The position numbers and the translations under genes are program-made. A stretch of 64,000 nucleotides of DNA, taken from positions 1,838,932 through 1,902,931 of the forward strand of contig OY848925.1 in the NCBI GenBank assembly GCA_963693285.1, given 5' to 3'. This document shows positions 1 through 13,312 of this stretch, piece by piece. The notes beneath the pieces were generated by a model, which ran no database searches, was not told the DNA's origin, and saw only the letters and a program-made list of their open reading frames with translations. Every line of letters starts with the position of its first letter. Positions within the stretch are counted from its first letter, which is position 1. The stretch comes from Xestospongia muta. Its lineage: Eukaryota; Porifera; Demospongiae; Haplosclerida; Petrosiidae.

Positions 1-149
1 ACCTGACTGGCTTCAATGAGTGCTACGGCCCTGTTAAAAAAAAAAAATTTAAAATATAGGACAATGTTTGGGACATATATAATGAAAGCCATCCTGCTCA
101 AAGTTAAAGTTTGATACACTAATACAGTGATATACTGCTTTAGTGCATT

Positions 150-450
150 AGTAGAACTAATGTAACTATGTTTGAAACTATATGTACTCCTTTGTTACAT
201 TCTTCTTCTTTAAACACACTCTTAACAACAAGATCTTTGTATGAGGAACACATAATTAGTATTCAATATATTAAATGATAAATTAATGAAATTAAAGGGC
301 AAGAATATACAATGCTTCAGTTTCCAAGAAAATAATTAGAATATCAATGTAGCACATTCACAACAAAGACAATATCAATCACATCTTTAGAGTGATTGAT
401 AGCCTTATTGTAATATTGCAGATTTTAAGAGCCAATATTATAGCTATGGA
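150..450 (-). pseudogene. Decayed 3' fragment of a GABA-B-like receptor
   Basis: The stretch around 175-270 resembles the last exon of GR1 (1501-1599), and 360-450 resembles the seventh-helix exon of GR1 near 1780-1870. The sequence just before (about 50-150) also matches the 3' flank of GR1 at about 1400-1500. Substitutions and indels break the reading frame, and the rest of a receptor is not seen. It is read as the eroded end of a further array copy; the missing part may have been deleted or lie left of the window. Confidence 0.7.
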
Positions 451-1500
451 GTGAACATCAAGGTATTTGTACATTAATATTAATACAGCCTGTCCTGATA
501 ACTACAGTGTTTGGATTTAATTGATCAAAAACTTTACTTCCTCTATAGCATTATGTTGGACCTGTGTTACTTTATCCATCACCTTCTTTGAACTCTAGTC
601 TTGTTTAGTGGTTACCAAACTACACCCCAGATTCTCAGATCACTTACATTAGTATATATATGGGTACCACTGCGAGGTCACTGATAGTAAGTGTGGCCTT
701 TGTCACCTGCCTTACTTATGCATACAGATTTTTATTATTGACATCAACATTAATTTGTCTTCAATTAAACAGTTTATTTCTCTATTAATTAAACCAATTA
801 ATACATTCACTCAAACAAAAGAAATATAAAATCCAACCTAATTATAATATTTTCTAACACTAGGGTATTCCAACTTAATAATACATACCTCTTGAAGGCC
901 ATTTTCTAGTACATCGCAATGAGTAGAATTATATGCAAATAGAACCGATGACCATGAAATATAATTTGACAATTGCTATCCAATGAGAATAAGGTATTTC
1001 TAAACACTAGTTCTATAGTACTAGTTATGACATGTAAATATTCGTTGTGTTTAGTTTTAGAATTGTACATTTAAATAAACAATTTACTTTCTTTTTCAAC
1101 AAAATTGTAAACTACTTAACAATACATAAATGAAATTAAATATTGTACTGCCCTTCAAACTGCTTGAAAAATATTTTTATATAAATGTACTCATTTTAGA
1201 ATCGCTTCTTTATTAATTATTAATAATAATTTATTCCAACTATTTGGGTCTTTGTAAGCATAAATGAAGCACATTTTCTTTTAACTTAAAATTATATTTG
1301 TAAACCACTAACAGCTACTGATTATACTTAGTAAAAATATATTTTAATGCTTTAAAACCAAATAAAAAGCATAAAAAGGACCAAACCAGCTATAATATTT
1401 TAATATGTAGGATACTGTTTAGGACATATGTAAAACCACACTGCTCAAAGTTAAAGTTTGATATGCATGTTACTCATTTAGTAGTTTTAGATGTATAGCT
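451..1500. other. Intergenic, no gene recognised
   Basis: AT-rich spacer between the decayed receptor fragment and the stop codon of GR1. I see no convincing exon, RNA gene or repeat structure here. The part near 1390-1470 is the copy of the array 3' flank that is also found, decayed, near position 60. Confidence 0.5.
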
Positions 1501-4500
1501 TTAGTTTGAAATGATGTTTGATGTTGCATGTACTCCTTGAGCATATTCTTCCTCTTCAAACACACTCTTACCATCAGGGTCTTTGTATAAGGACCACATC
1601 TAATCAATATAAGATAAAATCATAAAGGATATAAGAATATACCAACTTTTGGAGCAAATGTCAAAATTATAACACCAGTTGCTCCCAATAACAGTGCTAT
1701 AGCAATACAACCAACTCCTATATTACTATAGTCTTCAAGATAATACAAAAAGGTGAAAACAGCAGTAGATGTTATAGTCGCAATGAAGACAATATCAATT
1801 ACATCTTTAGAATCATTGACTACCTTTATTGTAACATTACGAATTTTGAGAGCCAATATTACAGCTATAACTTCAAGAATTCCAGTGTAAATACAAAGAA
1901 TGACAGACCAAATAAAAGAGATTTTTGAGTAGCACTTTATGCCATAATATTCAACAAGAATTCCCTTTTCCTGAAATATATTAAAACAATAGTCTCATAA
2001 TGACTATTATAGATTAAAGCTAGTACAATACCATATACAATATCATATAGTTCTGTGTATCTTTCTCTTACATTTTTCTTTGGATGATATTCCTTGTCTT
2101 TATAATAATATGGAATAAGTCTTGTTTGTGGAATAGCTGTCCCAATTGTTAGTAATAGTATCATAATAAACTCAATGATAAGAACTATTAGTAATAAATG
2201 TTTGTCTGTCAATACCTGAAACAACAGTAATAGTTGTTGATATTATTAATTATATAAAATTATACAATATATATGAATACCTTTTTTTTAGAAGTTGGAT
2301 TGCGAAATATGTGATAAATTCTTATTAATTTAGCCAAAATTGGTCCAAAGACTAAAGTTACTCCAAGACATTGCATCCAAAGAACTGTCTATATATGCAA
2401 AAAAATTTAAATCTTTAAAAAAAATTGAAGAGTTATTTTATTATGTGACTACAAACAGACAATGCTGGCACTCAATATATAGTAATTATACTTACAGGAC
2501 AGACGACTTCTAAAACAATTAATGTTTTCCCATGGACAAACATTGAGCTATAGAACATGATTACTCCCAGAATAATAAAATAGTTGAGATTAGGACTAGT
2601 AAGACGAATGATTCTATCATGTAAATATAATTATAACATTACATCATGTGATAAATTGAACATACTTTCTTTTCCTAAAAACAATGTTAAAAATTAGACA
2701 AATAATTGAGAATACAATACCAAGTAATGACCATAAATACACAATAACTATTAGTACAGTTGAATAGGTTACGGGGACTTTTATAGGAGAGCCATCAGGT
2801 GGTAGACCAGCTAATATAGTCAAATTACAATAACACAATTGTTATTAGTTATTATACCTGGCCAAACTGTAGAATTATCTTCATCAGGCAAATATATTAC
2901 ATTACCACTGGTTATGTTGATAGTAGCATATTTCATTAATGACTCTATATGAGTTTATTAGGAGATTAAAAACAATGCACTTATAATAATTATATTTATT
3001 TAGGATGTAAAAACTTGCGATTTCGGTATTGTAGTAAATATAGTGCTCCCATAGTCCTGATTCCTTTTTTAGTGAACGCTACATTGCCCTATATGTGGTA
3101 ATGATATAGGTAAAGATAGAAAAAAGAAATGTAATAAACTCACTGATTTTCCTATGAACTCAGTGTTCAATAAGTTATATCTTAGTAGACAGTCAGTACC
3201 AGTAGTCCTGTTATATAATGGAGTGAATGGTCCTATACAGTTAGTCTCATTAACTGTACTGTCATTAATCATATTTAGAGTTGAATTCAAAGCTAGTCCA
3301 AGACTCCAAACAGCATCATAACCATAAGATGAAATACTGGATCTCTCATCTTCCTACAGACATATAGTACTTTATATTACAGTCACTTACAATATACACT
3401 TACTTCAGTATATTGTTGTACAACTATCCCTCTCTCTACTACTTTAGTAAGTTGTTGTGTAGTACAGTGTACATTAGAATCAGATAAGAGCCAGTTTTCA
3501 TTATACCATCCATGTAATAACCAACCATAGTCGGGATAATAAATCCCTCTACTGTATGCCTACAGATAAGATTCATTTAATATATTATACATTGTATATG
3601 CTATATAAAGTTACTATACCTCACATAGAACTTTTTTTGCCATATCCTCAAAAGTATTAAGAAAATATATTCTAGCATCATTATCTCTCTTTAATTAAAG
3701 GACATATCAGATATTTAATTATAATTATAATATAACTTACAAACAATTGTACATTATTTGAAATGTTCTCATGTGACCAGACATGAATAGTAGTGAGCAC
3801 AGTGATGTTCAGCAGAGCCAAATTCTTTATTAACCAATGCTCATTCTACAAATATTAATAAATATTCTAAATGTTTAATATATTTTTACGTGGAATACCA
3901 TCATAAATTTATTTTCTACTTCTGTGATAATAGATATTTGTGACCATCCATAGAACTTGATAACAGTAGTCAATGTTTGAATAACAGGTTCATCAGAAGG
4001 ATATAGTTGGTAGTAGTTCATTGATTGTTTAACAATGTCTGGTGTGTATGATATCTATAAAGAATGGAATATGCTATAACAAAGAGATGTTAAAATACTT
4101 AAACAATTAATAAAATGTCAAAGATAATTAATTAAATTATAAGGTAGATAAGTTTCAATTGTAATGTATTCAAATAACTAGCTAATGTTAAAGTTTGTAG
4201 TTGTAACTTTTATTATTTAAAGTAACCACCAAGTCCACTAGCACTATTATCAAATAATTATAGAAGTATAGATACATTGTGTTTAGCCAATGAAATGAGA
4301 TCAAAGTTAATCAATTAAAATCAGTGTTTGTTGATATTGCATGGACTACTTGGACGCATTACATCAAGATGCTGATTTTTAATTTTAAGTTTTATATTTT
4401 TGATTCAAAATATGAAGCTAAAATGAATAAATTTGATTAGAAAACAATTTCAATTATATAATTAGAGTCAAGATGTTATTTCTGGATGCTATCATTACAT

Positions 4501-5340
4501 GACTGTGTGGTCAAACATGTTTCCAAACAAGGAACAGAAAGTTCAAAAACTCAGTCAACTTACAAGTTTTAATGTGACTAGATACTAAATTTGAATTTCT
4601 CAGAATCTGCTTCAATAAATATAAGATTGTACTTCGCTCAAATTTTTGATTACAACAAAAGGAATGCATACACAAGGTTGTATAAAACAAGTTACAAAAT
4701 AATGGTATACTACCTAATATTATTATGTTGCAAAAGTTTTCTAAGGCCCTTGTACATACTTGATAAGCTAAGGTAAAGAAAAGTGTTAACATTGACTCTA
4801 TCTGAAAGTTTATAAAATAACATTTACCTTTTAGCTATAAATACTAATCAAATCATATATTTCAGGACAACAATTATACGTGGTGTATTATATAGTAGAC
4901 TTACCAGTGGTATATTCTGATATTCAGCTATACCTATCAGAGCATTAGTAGCTGGAGAACAACCTCCACCAATGATAGTTATCAGAGGTTGTGATGGCAT
5001 GGCATCTGTGATATAGTTAAGTACTCTTTTAATAGTAGAGGATTCATCACTGTACTAAATAGAATGGATCAATCATATTTTATTATAAATATAAAATATA
5101 TTTATATATTACCTTTATATCAATTTCTACAATAATATGTACTCTATATCCTGGAAATATATCCCTATACTTGATATCTTCAACTGCTTTTTTAACACCA
5201 TCTAGTGCTTCAGTAGAATTGTATTTAGATGAGTTGGAATACACAAACAGAATTCCAAGACTATGAGGAGATCCTTTAGTAACTATGGTACATACCCACA
5301 TTATGAGAGCTGCTAACCAGAGACTAACGGAAAAAGACAT
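1501..5340 (-). CDS. GR1: GABA-B-like class C GPCR, 15 exons
   Basis: Predicted metabotropic GABA-B-like receptor of about 722 aa at the plasma membrane. Exons, 5' to 3': 5113-5340, 4905-5054, 3899-4054, 3741-3845, 3620-3688, 3404-3559, 3144-3353, 3019-3088, 2858-2944, 2666-2810, 2496-2613, 2281-2388, 2072-2215, 1647-1970, 1501-1599. The frame is open throughout. Exon 1 gives a signal peptide and the start of the Venus-flytrap domain; exon 2 carries GGGCSPAT and exon 7 the YDAVW signature; exons 10-14 give seven helices, with FRKRK after helix 1 and NDSKDV before helix 6. I chose the ATG at 5340 because the frame upstream has only TTG. Oddities: the donor of exon 8 is GC, and the first codon of exon 2 is Tyr where all other copies have Cys. 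The ligand is unknown. Confidence 0.88.
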
Positions 5341-5390
5341 TTTGTTAGTAAACAAAAGGCGGATAGCTGATATTTATAAAAAATTATTGT

Positions 5391-5400
5391 AGGTGTGGTT
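5391..5400 (-). promoter_or_regulatory. Candidate promoter motif of GR1
   Basis: A GGTGTGG core lies about 50 bp upstream of the GR1 ATG, with a TATA-like run between them (about 5371-5381). The same decamer, aggtgtggtt on the plus strand, precedes GR2, GR3 and GR4 at nearly the same distance. On the gene strand it reads AACCACACCT, which overlaps RUNX-type (ACCACA) and KLF-type (CACC) site consensus. This is a candidate from position and conservation only. Confidence 0.4.
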
Positions 5401-5622
5401 TTAGGTACTAGATGTTAGTATGGTTAATTAAGTTGTTTAGACTACGTTAATGAAATGAAAAGAATATAGGCCTGGGAGGATTATTCCCGAATTTTAACCC
5501 ATTATTCTATTCCCTGATTCCTAGCAGCCTATCCTATTATTCCTTTATACATAAGCTATTATTCCAAATTATTCTCAATAATTATGATGTGTTGACATTT
5601 TCTGTTATGTCGAAGAACAGTT

Positions 5623-5910
5623 TTAAAAATCACAGAGAGAAGCATCTTGCCTGTCGCAGAAAGTGTTATTTAGTAAAGAGAAAACCCTCTCCGATACAGC
5701 AGAAGTAGGTTGGATGAGAACAATCATACTAGTGGCTGCAGACCAATGTGGAAGTTCTGATGTATTGGCTTGCCACCATGTGAGGGGGCAAACATCATGT
5801 GAGATGTCAGTGGCTTTGGCTAAGTAACTTGGTAGCTCGTCTTTGAGGTTAGATACAATTTCTGCATTCATAAAATATAACGAAAAGGTGGTCAAGTGGT
5901 GATGCTTCAC
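5623..5910 (-). mobile_element. hAT transposase C-terminal remnant
   Basis: A 95-codon minus-strand frame resembles the C-terminal dimerisation region of hAT-family transposases: a WW-x-x-N step, then LPHWSAA, then the PTSAVSERVFS motif. The catalytic part and recognisable terminal inverted repeats are absent, so this is a dead fragment. It lies in the spacer upstream of GR1, and a frameshifted copy sits at the same place upstream of GR2, so it was carried along when the receptor unit was duplicated. Confidence 0.75.
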
Positions 5911-7380
5911 GTTTCATCTCTTGTATCTTTTCAATGTTCATACATCCATCATTATAAAAATTGACTAGTTCAATAATTTCTTGAGTTGTATATCATGCTC
6001 ACTTTGGTTACATGATGCGTACGACTAGTATTAGAACATATACTGATTTTACTAATAGTTTCTATGGAATTGACAGTTCACGTTACTTATTAATAACTTC
6101 TAATGACGTATGTGAAGTACAAATTCCATAGTGACAGCTCTACACCAGCATCTTATTTTGTCTATAATAATATTTAACAACAGTATGATGTTTACTTTAA
6201 TAAACGCTAAAAATATATATACTTAGTATTTATATCTATTCTTTTCATTTGTCCTTTAATTTGGTGCAGAATTATTCAACTGGGTAGTTTTTCTATTGTA
6301 ATTACTAGTGAACTGAACACACCAGATGGATAATGACTACACCAGTTCATAATAGACATTTCTATCACTTCAAGAATGTTCATCAAATTTAACTACATTA
6401 TTGGAAAGAAAATGTGGCGCAAAAACTATTGAGCATATTTGTGTGTAATGTGAAAATAACTAAAACGTTATAAGAAGTACAGTGTCATAATTATTGTAGT
6501 TTTTACAATCATCATTACTACTGATAATAATTATATGCAATTAACCAGTATGCACTGAACTGAGCTGATTTGTTACAGCAGCTATATTTGTGCAATAAAT
6601 TTTAAAAATCACAAGATAGAGAAAAACTTAAGTAATTATAGTCGGTCAATGCATGGAAAAGTAACCTTATATTATGTTGTATAATTAGTTATTAACATTG
6701 TGGTCATTGTATCATGGGTGGTTACACTATTGTATTACTATTATAACTGTAGCAGCAGTTATTGGAACTGCAGTCAACTCTGCCACACCTACTACAAACT
6801 GTGTTTGCCAATTTAGTACTATAAATAAATTGGGAATTCATGTAGCATTTTTGGTTTAGAACAACAGTATATAACAAGCAATCTTAACAAGCAATCTGAA
6901 TTTTCATTAACCTTCATCAAAATCCTGTCATGTATCAACATCTTGAGTCTATTAAAATGATGTAGAATTATTGTTAAGAACAGATATTTGATACCTGACC
7001 ATAATGCATATCTTCATAGCTATAAGCAATTCATAATAGGGTAGATTATCAAAACAGAATATGATAATTTTACATCAAATGTTTCAAGTTTAGCACTATT
7101 GATAACAAAGGAATTTTCAATTCCTATTGATACAAATGTGATTTTTGATTACTGTTAAATGGAGAGTATAAGTGACTATTGTGACATGTACAATTAAACA
7201 GTAAGTTTAATGGTTTATAAAAGTTGGTATAATACATAATTATAAATACTAACTCATAATATAACTAACATATAAAAATAACAATAATATTTTGACAATA
7301 CATACAAACACAATCTATATCATAAAGTAAACAGTTTCTCAAGTTTGAAAAATCATTTTCTTAGTGCACTTAATAAACTT
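5911..7380. other. Receptor array spacer, no gene
   Basis: Spacer between the hAT remnant and the 3' end of GR2. It is nearly identical to 11929-13312 and, more loosely, to 17365-19270, so it is part of the duplicated array unit. I see no intact reading frame or RNA gene. Confidence 0.6.
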
Positions 7381-10300
7381 TTACACATGATGTGTACTTT
7401 CATTTGAATCATCAGTTATGACAGTACTCTTCATCTAAAATATAAAAACAACAATAATTATAATTATATTATTGTAACATAACTGTCTTCATTTCTTGTG
7501 AATCACTTATTTCCTTGTCATTAGAATTATTTTGTTTGTCAACAAAACTTGATCTGGACACAGCACACTTCTCTTCAAATACATTCTTACCATCTGGGTC
7601 TTTGTACAGAGACCACATCTATAATATGCATTAAACAATCCAACATTCTAAGTGAAAACATATCATTACCTTTGGTACAAATGTCATTGTTATTGTACCA
7701 GTTGCAGCCAACAACATTGTTATAGTAATAAATCCAATACCAATATTACTGTAATCTTGAAGAACATATGAGAAGACCAGCATACAAACAGAAGCAATAG
7801 CAACAATATAGACAATATCAATCACATCCTTTGAGTCATTGACTGCCTTTATCTTAACATTACGAGTTTTAATTGCCAATGTGACAGCTATTATTTCTAG
7901 GACTCCAAGATATAATACGATGATAGTAAGCCAAATGTATGAGATTTGTGAATGGCAATTTAAATCATAATATTTAACCAGAATACCTTTTTCCTAATAA
8001 ATTATTAAAAAATGATGAATATATAATAACAGTTGACCATGATGTCAATATTATGTACATACTCACATTTTTCTTAGGCAATTGTTGTCGATCTAACTCA
8101 TAAAAAGGTCCAGGTCTAGTTTGTGGTATAGCTGTCCCAAGTATCAATAGTGCTAGTGTAATGGACTCAATGATCAGTACAAAAACAACTAGATGTTTAT
8201 CTGTGATCACCTAATGAGGAATGTTGTGCCCCAAGTCCTTATATACATAGAGTTTTACCTTTTTCTTTGCTGTTGGATTACTAAAGATATAATAAATTCT
8301 TAGCATTTTAGCTAAAATTGGTCCAAAGAATAAAGTAATTCCAACAACTAATGCCCAAACATTGGCCTATTGGAAACAAGGCAGACTTGTAACTTGTTAT
8401 TAATAGATGTTTGCTTACTGTACAAGATAATGTCACATATATGTTATTCTGAGAAGCATTAATAGCAAAGAATGCTGAACCATAGAATATGATCATTCCA
8501 ATTGCAATAAAATAGTTCAAGTTAGGAGTAGTCAGACGAACAATCCTGCCGGGATTTATTTAAAGATATGTAAACAATGAATAAAACATACTTTCTTTTC
8601 CTGAACACAATGCTAAATATTAGACAAACAATTGAGAACACAATACCAAGGGATGCCCAGGTATAAGTAATTGCTACTAGTGCTGTCACAACAACAGTTT
8701 TGTCTTTAATAGGAGAACCATCAGGTGGTGGACCCACTATATAACCTCAATTCAATTTAAGAGCACTTAATTTAAATCATACCTTGCCAAACTGTAGAGT
8801 TGTTCTCATTGGGTAAATAAACTATTTCACCATTAGTTTTGTTGACTGTAGCATATATTATCAATGAATCTGTTATAGCAAGGCAAAAAACAAACATACA
8901 ATTAAAAAAATATTTTATATCAACAAATATTATATTACATACTTTTTACACCACATACATTTTGTTCATATAGATACTAAACATATTCTCTTGATAATAC
9001 ATACCACTATTGTTAAGTACTCACAATTTCGGTATTGTTGTAGATAAAGAGTTCCTAATTTTCTGATTCCATTTGTATTAAAACTTACATCACCCTACAT
9101 ATATAAATGCTAAATACCATAACTGTTTTCTTTGTTATAAACTCACTGATTTTCCTGTGAACTCAGTGTTCAATAAGTTATATCTTAGTAGACAGTCAGT
9201 ACCAGTAGTCCTGTTATATAATGGAGTGAATGGTCCTATACAGTTAGTCTCATTAACTGTATTGTCATTAATCATATTTAGAGTTGAATTCAAAGCTAGT
9301 CCAAGACTCCAAACAGCATCATAACCATAAGATGAAATACTGGATCTCTCATCTTCCTATAGACATATAGTACTTTATATTACAGTCACTTACAATATAC
9401 ACTTACTTCAGTATATTGTTGTACAACTATCCCTCTCTCTACTACTTTAGTAAGTTGTTGTGTAGTACAGTGTACATTAGAATCAGATAAGAGCCAGTTT
9501 TCATTATACCATCCATGTAATAACCAACCATAGTCGGGATAATAAATCCCTCTACTGTATGCCTACAGATAAGATTCATTTAATATATTATACATTGTAT
9601 ATGCTATATAAAGTTACTATACCTCACATAGAACTTTTTTTGCCATATCCTCAAAAGTATTAAGAAAGTATATTCTAGCATCATTATCTCTCTTTAATTA
9701 AAGGACATATTAGATATCTAATAATAATTATAATATAACTTACAAACAATTGTACATTATTTGAAATGTTCTCATGTGACCAGACATGAATAGTAGTGAG
9801 CACAGTGATGTTCAGCAGAGCCAAATTCTTTATTAACCAATCCTCATTCTACAAATATTAATAAATATTCTAAGTGTTTAATATATTTTTACGTGGAATA
9901 CCATCATAAATTTATTTTCTACTTCTGTGATAATAGATATTTGTGACCATCCATAGAACTTGATAACAGTAGCCAATGTTTGAATAACAGGTTCATCAGA
10001 AGGATATAGTTGGTAGTAGTTCATTGATTGTTTAACAGTGTCTGGTGTGTATGATATCTATAAAGAATGGAATATGCTATAACAAAGAGATGTTAAAATA
10101 CTTGAACAATTAATAAAATGTCAAAAAAATTAATTAAATTATAAGGTAGATAAGTTTCAATTGTAATGTATTCAAATAACTAGCTAATGTTAAAGTTTGT
10201 AGTTGTAACTTTTATTATTTAAAGTAACCACCAAGTCCACTAGCACTATTATCAAATAATTATAGAAGTATAGATACATTGTGTTTAGCCAATGAAATGA

Positions 10301-11348
10301 GATCAAAGTTAATCAATTAAAATAAGTGTTTCTTGATAGATTGCATGGACTGCTTGGACGCATTACATCAAGATGCTGATTTTTAATTTTAAGTTTTATA
10401 TTTTTGATTCAAAATATGAAGCTAAAATGAATAAATTCGATTAGAAAACAATTTCAATTATATAATTAGAGTCAAGATGTTATTTCTGGATGCTATCATT
10501 ACATGACTGTGTGGTCAAAACAAGCAAGGAAACAGAAAGTTCAAAAACTCAGTCAACTTACAAATTTTAATGTGACTAGATACTAAATTTGAATTTCTAA
10601 GAATCTGCTTCAATAAATATAAGATTGTACTTTGCTCAAATTTTTGATTACAACAAAAGCAATGCATACACATAATTGTATAAAACAAGTTACAAAATAA
10701 TAGTATACTAGCTAATATTATTACGTTGCAAAAGTTTTTTAAGGGCCTTGTACATACATGATAAGCTAAGGTAAAGAAAAGTGTTAACATTGACTCTATC
10801 TGAAAGTTTATAAAATAACCTAATAAAATAACATTTACCTTTTAGCTATAAATACTAATCAAACCATATATTTCAGGACAACAATTATATGTGGTGTATT
10901 ATATAGTAGACTTACCAGTGGTATATTCTGATATTCAGCTATACCTATCAGAGTATTAGTAGCTGGAGAACAACCTCCACCAATGATAGCTATCAGAGGT
11001 TGTGATGGCATGGGATCTGTGATATAGTTAAGTACTCTTTTAATAGTAGAGGATTCATCACTGCACTAAATAGAATGAATCAATCATATTTTATTATAAA
11101 TATAAAATATATTTATATATTACCTTTATGTCAATTTCTACAATAATATGTACTCTGTAGCCTGGAAATATATGCCCATTGATATCTTCAACTGCATTTT
11201 TAACACCATCTAGTGCTTCAGTAGAATTGTATTGAGATGAATTAGAATACACAAACAGAATTCCTAGACTATGAGGAGATCCTTTAGTAACTATGGTACA
11301 TATCCATATTATGAGAGCTGCTAACCAGAGACTAACGGAAAAAGACAT
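7381..11348 (-). CDS. GR2: GABA-B-like class C GPCR, about 750 aa
   Basis: Same exon plan as GR1, with every exon open. Exon 1 is 11124-11348 (ATG at 11348; TTG only further upstream) and exon 2 is 10916-11065; the seven-helix exons lie between about 7665 and 8735. Domains are signal peptide, Venus-flytrap domain, seven helices and a tail beginning MWSLYKDPDG (about 7619). The tail either stops at 7469-7471 or, as preferred here, splices to a last exon ending MKS...THHV at 7381. That last exon is kept in frame in GR3 and GR4, which supports it. The ligand-binding half, introns included, is nearly identical to GR1, while the membrane half matches GR3. Confidence 0.87.
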
Positions 11349-11397
11349 TTTGTTAGAAAACAAAGGCAGATAGCTGATATTTATAAAAAATTATTGT

Positions 11398-11407
11398 AGG
11401 TGTGGTT
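11398..11407 (-). promoter_or_regulatory. Candidate promoter motif of GR2
   Basis: Copy of the aggtgtggtt decamer found upstream of the other array-1 receptors, 50 bp before the ATG, with a TATA-like run at about 11378-11388. Because the GR1 and GR2 upstream regions are recent duplicates, only the more diverged GR3 and GR4 copies make the conservation informative. Confidence 0.38.
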
Positions 11408-11639
11408 TTCTTTAGAAAGCTACAGGTACAAGATGTTAGTATGGTTAATTAAGTTGTTTAGACTACATTAATGAAATGAAAAGAATATAGGCCTGGGAGG
11501 ATTATTCCCGAATTTTAACCCATTATTCTATTCCCTAATTCCTAGCAGCCTATCCTATTATTCCCTTATACATAAGCTATTATTCCCAATTATTCTCAAT
11601 AATTATGATGTGTTGACATTTTCTGTTATGTCGAAGAAC

Positions 11640-11928
11640 AGTTTTAAAAATCACAGAGAAGCATCTTGCCTGTCACAGAAAGTGTTATTTAGTAAAGAGA
11701 AAACCCTCTCCCATGCAGCAGAAATAGGTTGGATGAGAACAATCATACCAGTGGCTGCAGACCAATGTGGAAGTTCTGATGTATTGGCTTGCCACCATGT
11801 AAGGGGGCAAACATCATGTGAGAGTCAGTGGCTTTGGCTAAGTAACTTGGTAGCTCGTCTTTGAGGTTAGATACAATTTCTGCATTCATAAAATATAACG
11901 AAAAGGTGGTCAAGTGGTGATGCTTCAC
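11640..11928 (-). mobile_element. hAT transposase remnant, second copy
   Basis: Second copy of the hAT C-terminal fragment, in the same place relative to GR2 as the first is to GR1. A small deletion after YLAKATD shifts the frame, so the SERVFS part is no longer in frame with the start of the fragment. It is non-functional. Confidence 0.72.
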
Positions 11929-13312
11929 GTTTCATCTCTTGTATCTTTTCAATGTTCATACATCCATCATTATAAAAATTGACTAGTTCAATAATTTCTT
12001 GAGTTGTATATCATGCTCACTTTGGTTACATGATGCGTACGACTAGTATTAGAACATATACTGATTTTACTAATAGTTACTATGGAATTGACAGTTCACG
12101 TTACTTATTAATAACTTCTAATGATGTATGTGAAGTACAAATTCCATAGTGACAGCTCTACACCAGCATCTTATTTTGTCTATAATAATATTTAACAACA
12201 GTATGATGTTTACTTTAATAAACGCTGAAAAATATATACTTAGTATTTATATCTATTCTTTTCATTTGTCCTTTAATTTGGTGCAAAATTATTCAATTAT
12301 TCACTTCAAGAATGTTCATCAAATTTAACTACATTATTGGAAAGAAAATTTGGCGCAAAAACTATTGAGCATATTTGTGTGTAATGTAAAAATAACTAAA
12401 ACGTTATAAGAAGAACAGTGTCATAATTATTGTAGTTCTTACAATCAACATTACTACTGATAATAATTATATGTAATTAACCAGTATGCACTGAACTGAA
12501 CTGATTTGTCACAGCAGCTATATTTGTGCAATAAATTTTAAAAATCACAAGATAGAGAAAAACTTAAGTAATTATAGTCAGTCAATGCATGGAAAAGTAA
12601 CCTTATATTATGTTGTATAATTAGTTATTAACATTGTGGTCATTGTATCATGGGTGGTTACACTATTGTATTACTATTATAACTGTAGCAGCAGTCATTG
12701 GAACTGCAGTCAACTCTGCCACACCTACTACAAACTATGTTTGCCAATTTAGTTAATTTAATTTATAAATAGATTGGGAATTCATGTAGCATTTTTTGGT
12801 TTAAAACAACAGTATATAACAAGCAATCTGAATTTTCATTAACCTTCATCAAAATCCTGTCATATATCAACATCGTGAGTCTATTAAAATGATGTAGAAT
12901 TATTGTTAAGAACAGATATTTGATACTTGACCATAATGCATATCTTCATAGCTATAAGCAATTCATAATAGGGTAGATTATCAAAACAGAATATGATAAT
13001 TTTACATCAAATGTTTCAAGTTTAGCACTATTGATAACAAAGGAATTTTCAATTCCTATTGATACAAATGTGATTTTTGATTACTGTTAAATGGAGAGTA
13101 TAAGTGACTATTGTGACATGCACAATTAAACAGTAAGTTTAATGGTTTATAAAAGTTGATGTAATACATAATTATAAATGTTAACTTGTAATATAACTAA
13201 CTTATAAAAATAACAATAATATTATGATAATGCATACAAACACAATCTATATCATAAAGTACACAGTTTCTCGAGTTTGAAAAATCATTTTCTTAGTGTA
13301 CTTAATAAGCTT
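11929..13312. other. Receptor array spacer, no gene
   Basis: Near-copy of the spacer at 5911-7380, with a short deletion around 12295. No coding region or RNA gene is recognised. Confidence 0.6.

Noticed and set aside
4511..4792. 93-codon Cys-rich frame in GR1 intron 2, also present in GR2 at 10515-10790
   Set aside because: Both lie within an intron that is itself duplicated, so conservation is expected; the end of the frame differs between copies and GR3 and GR4 lack it.
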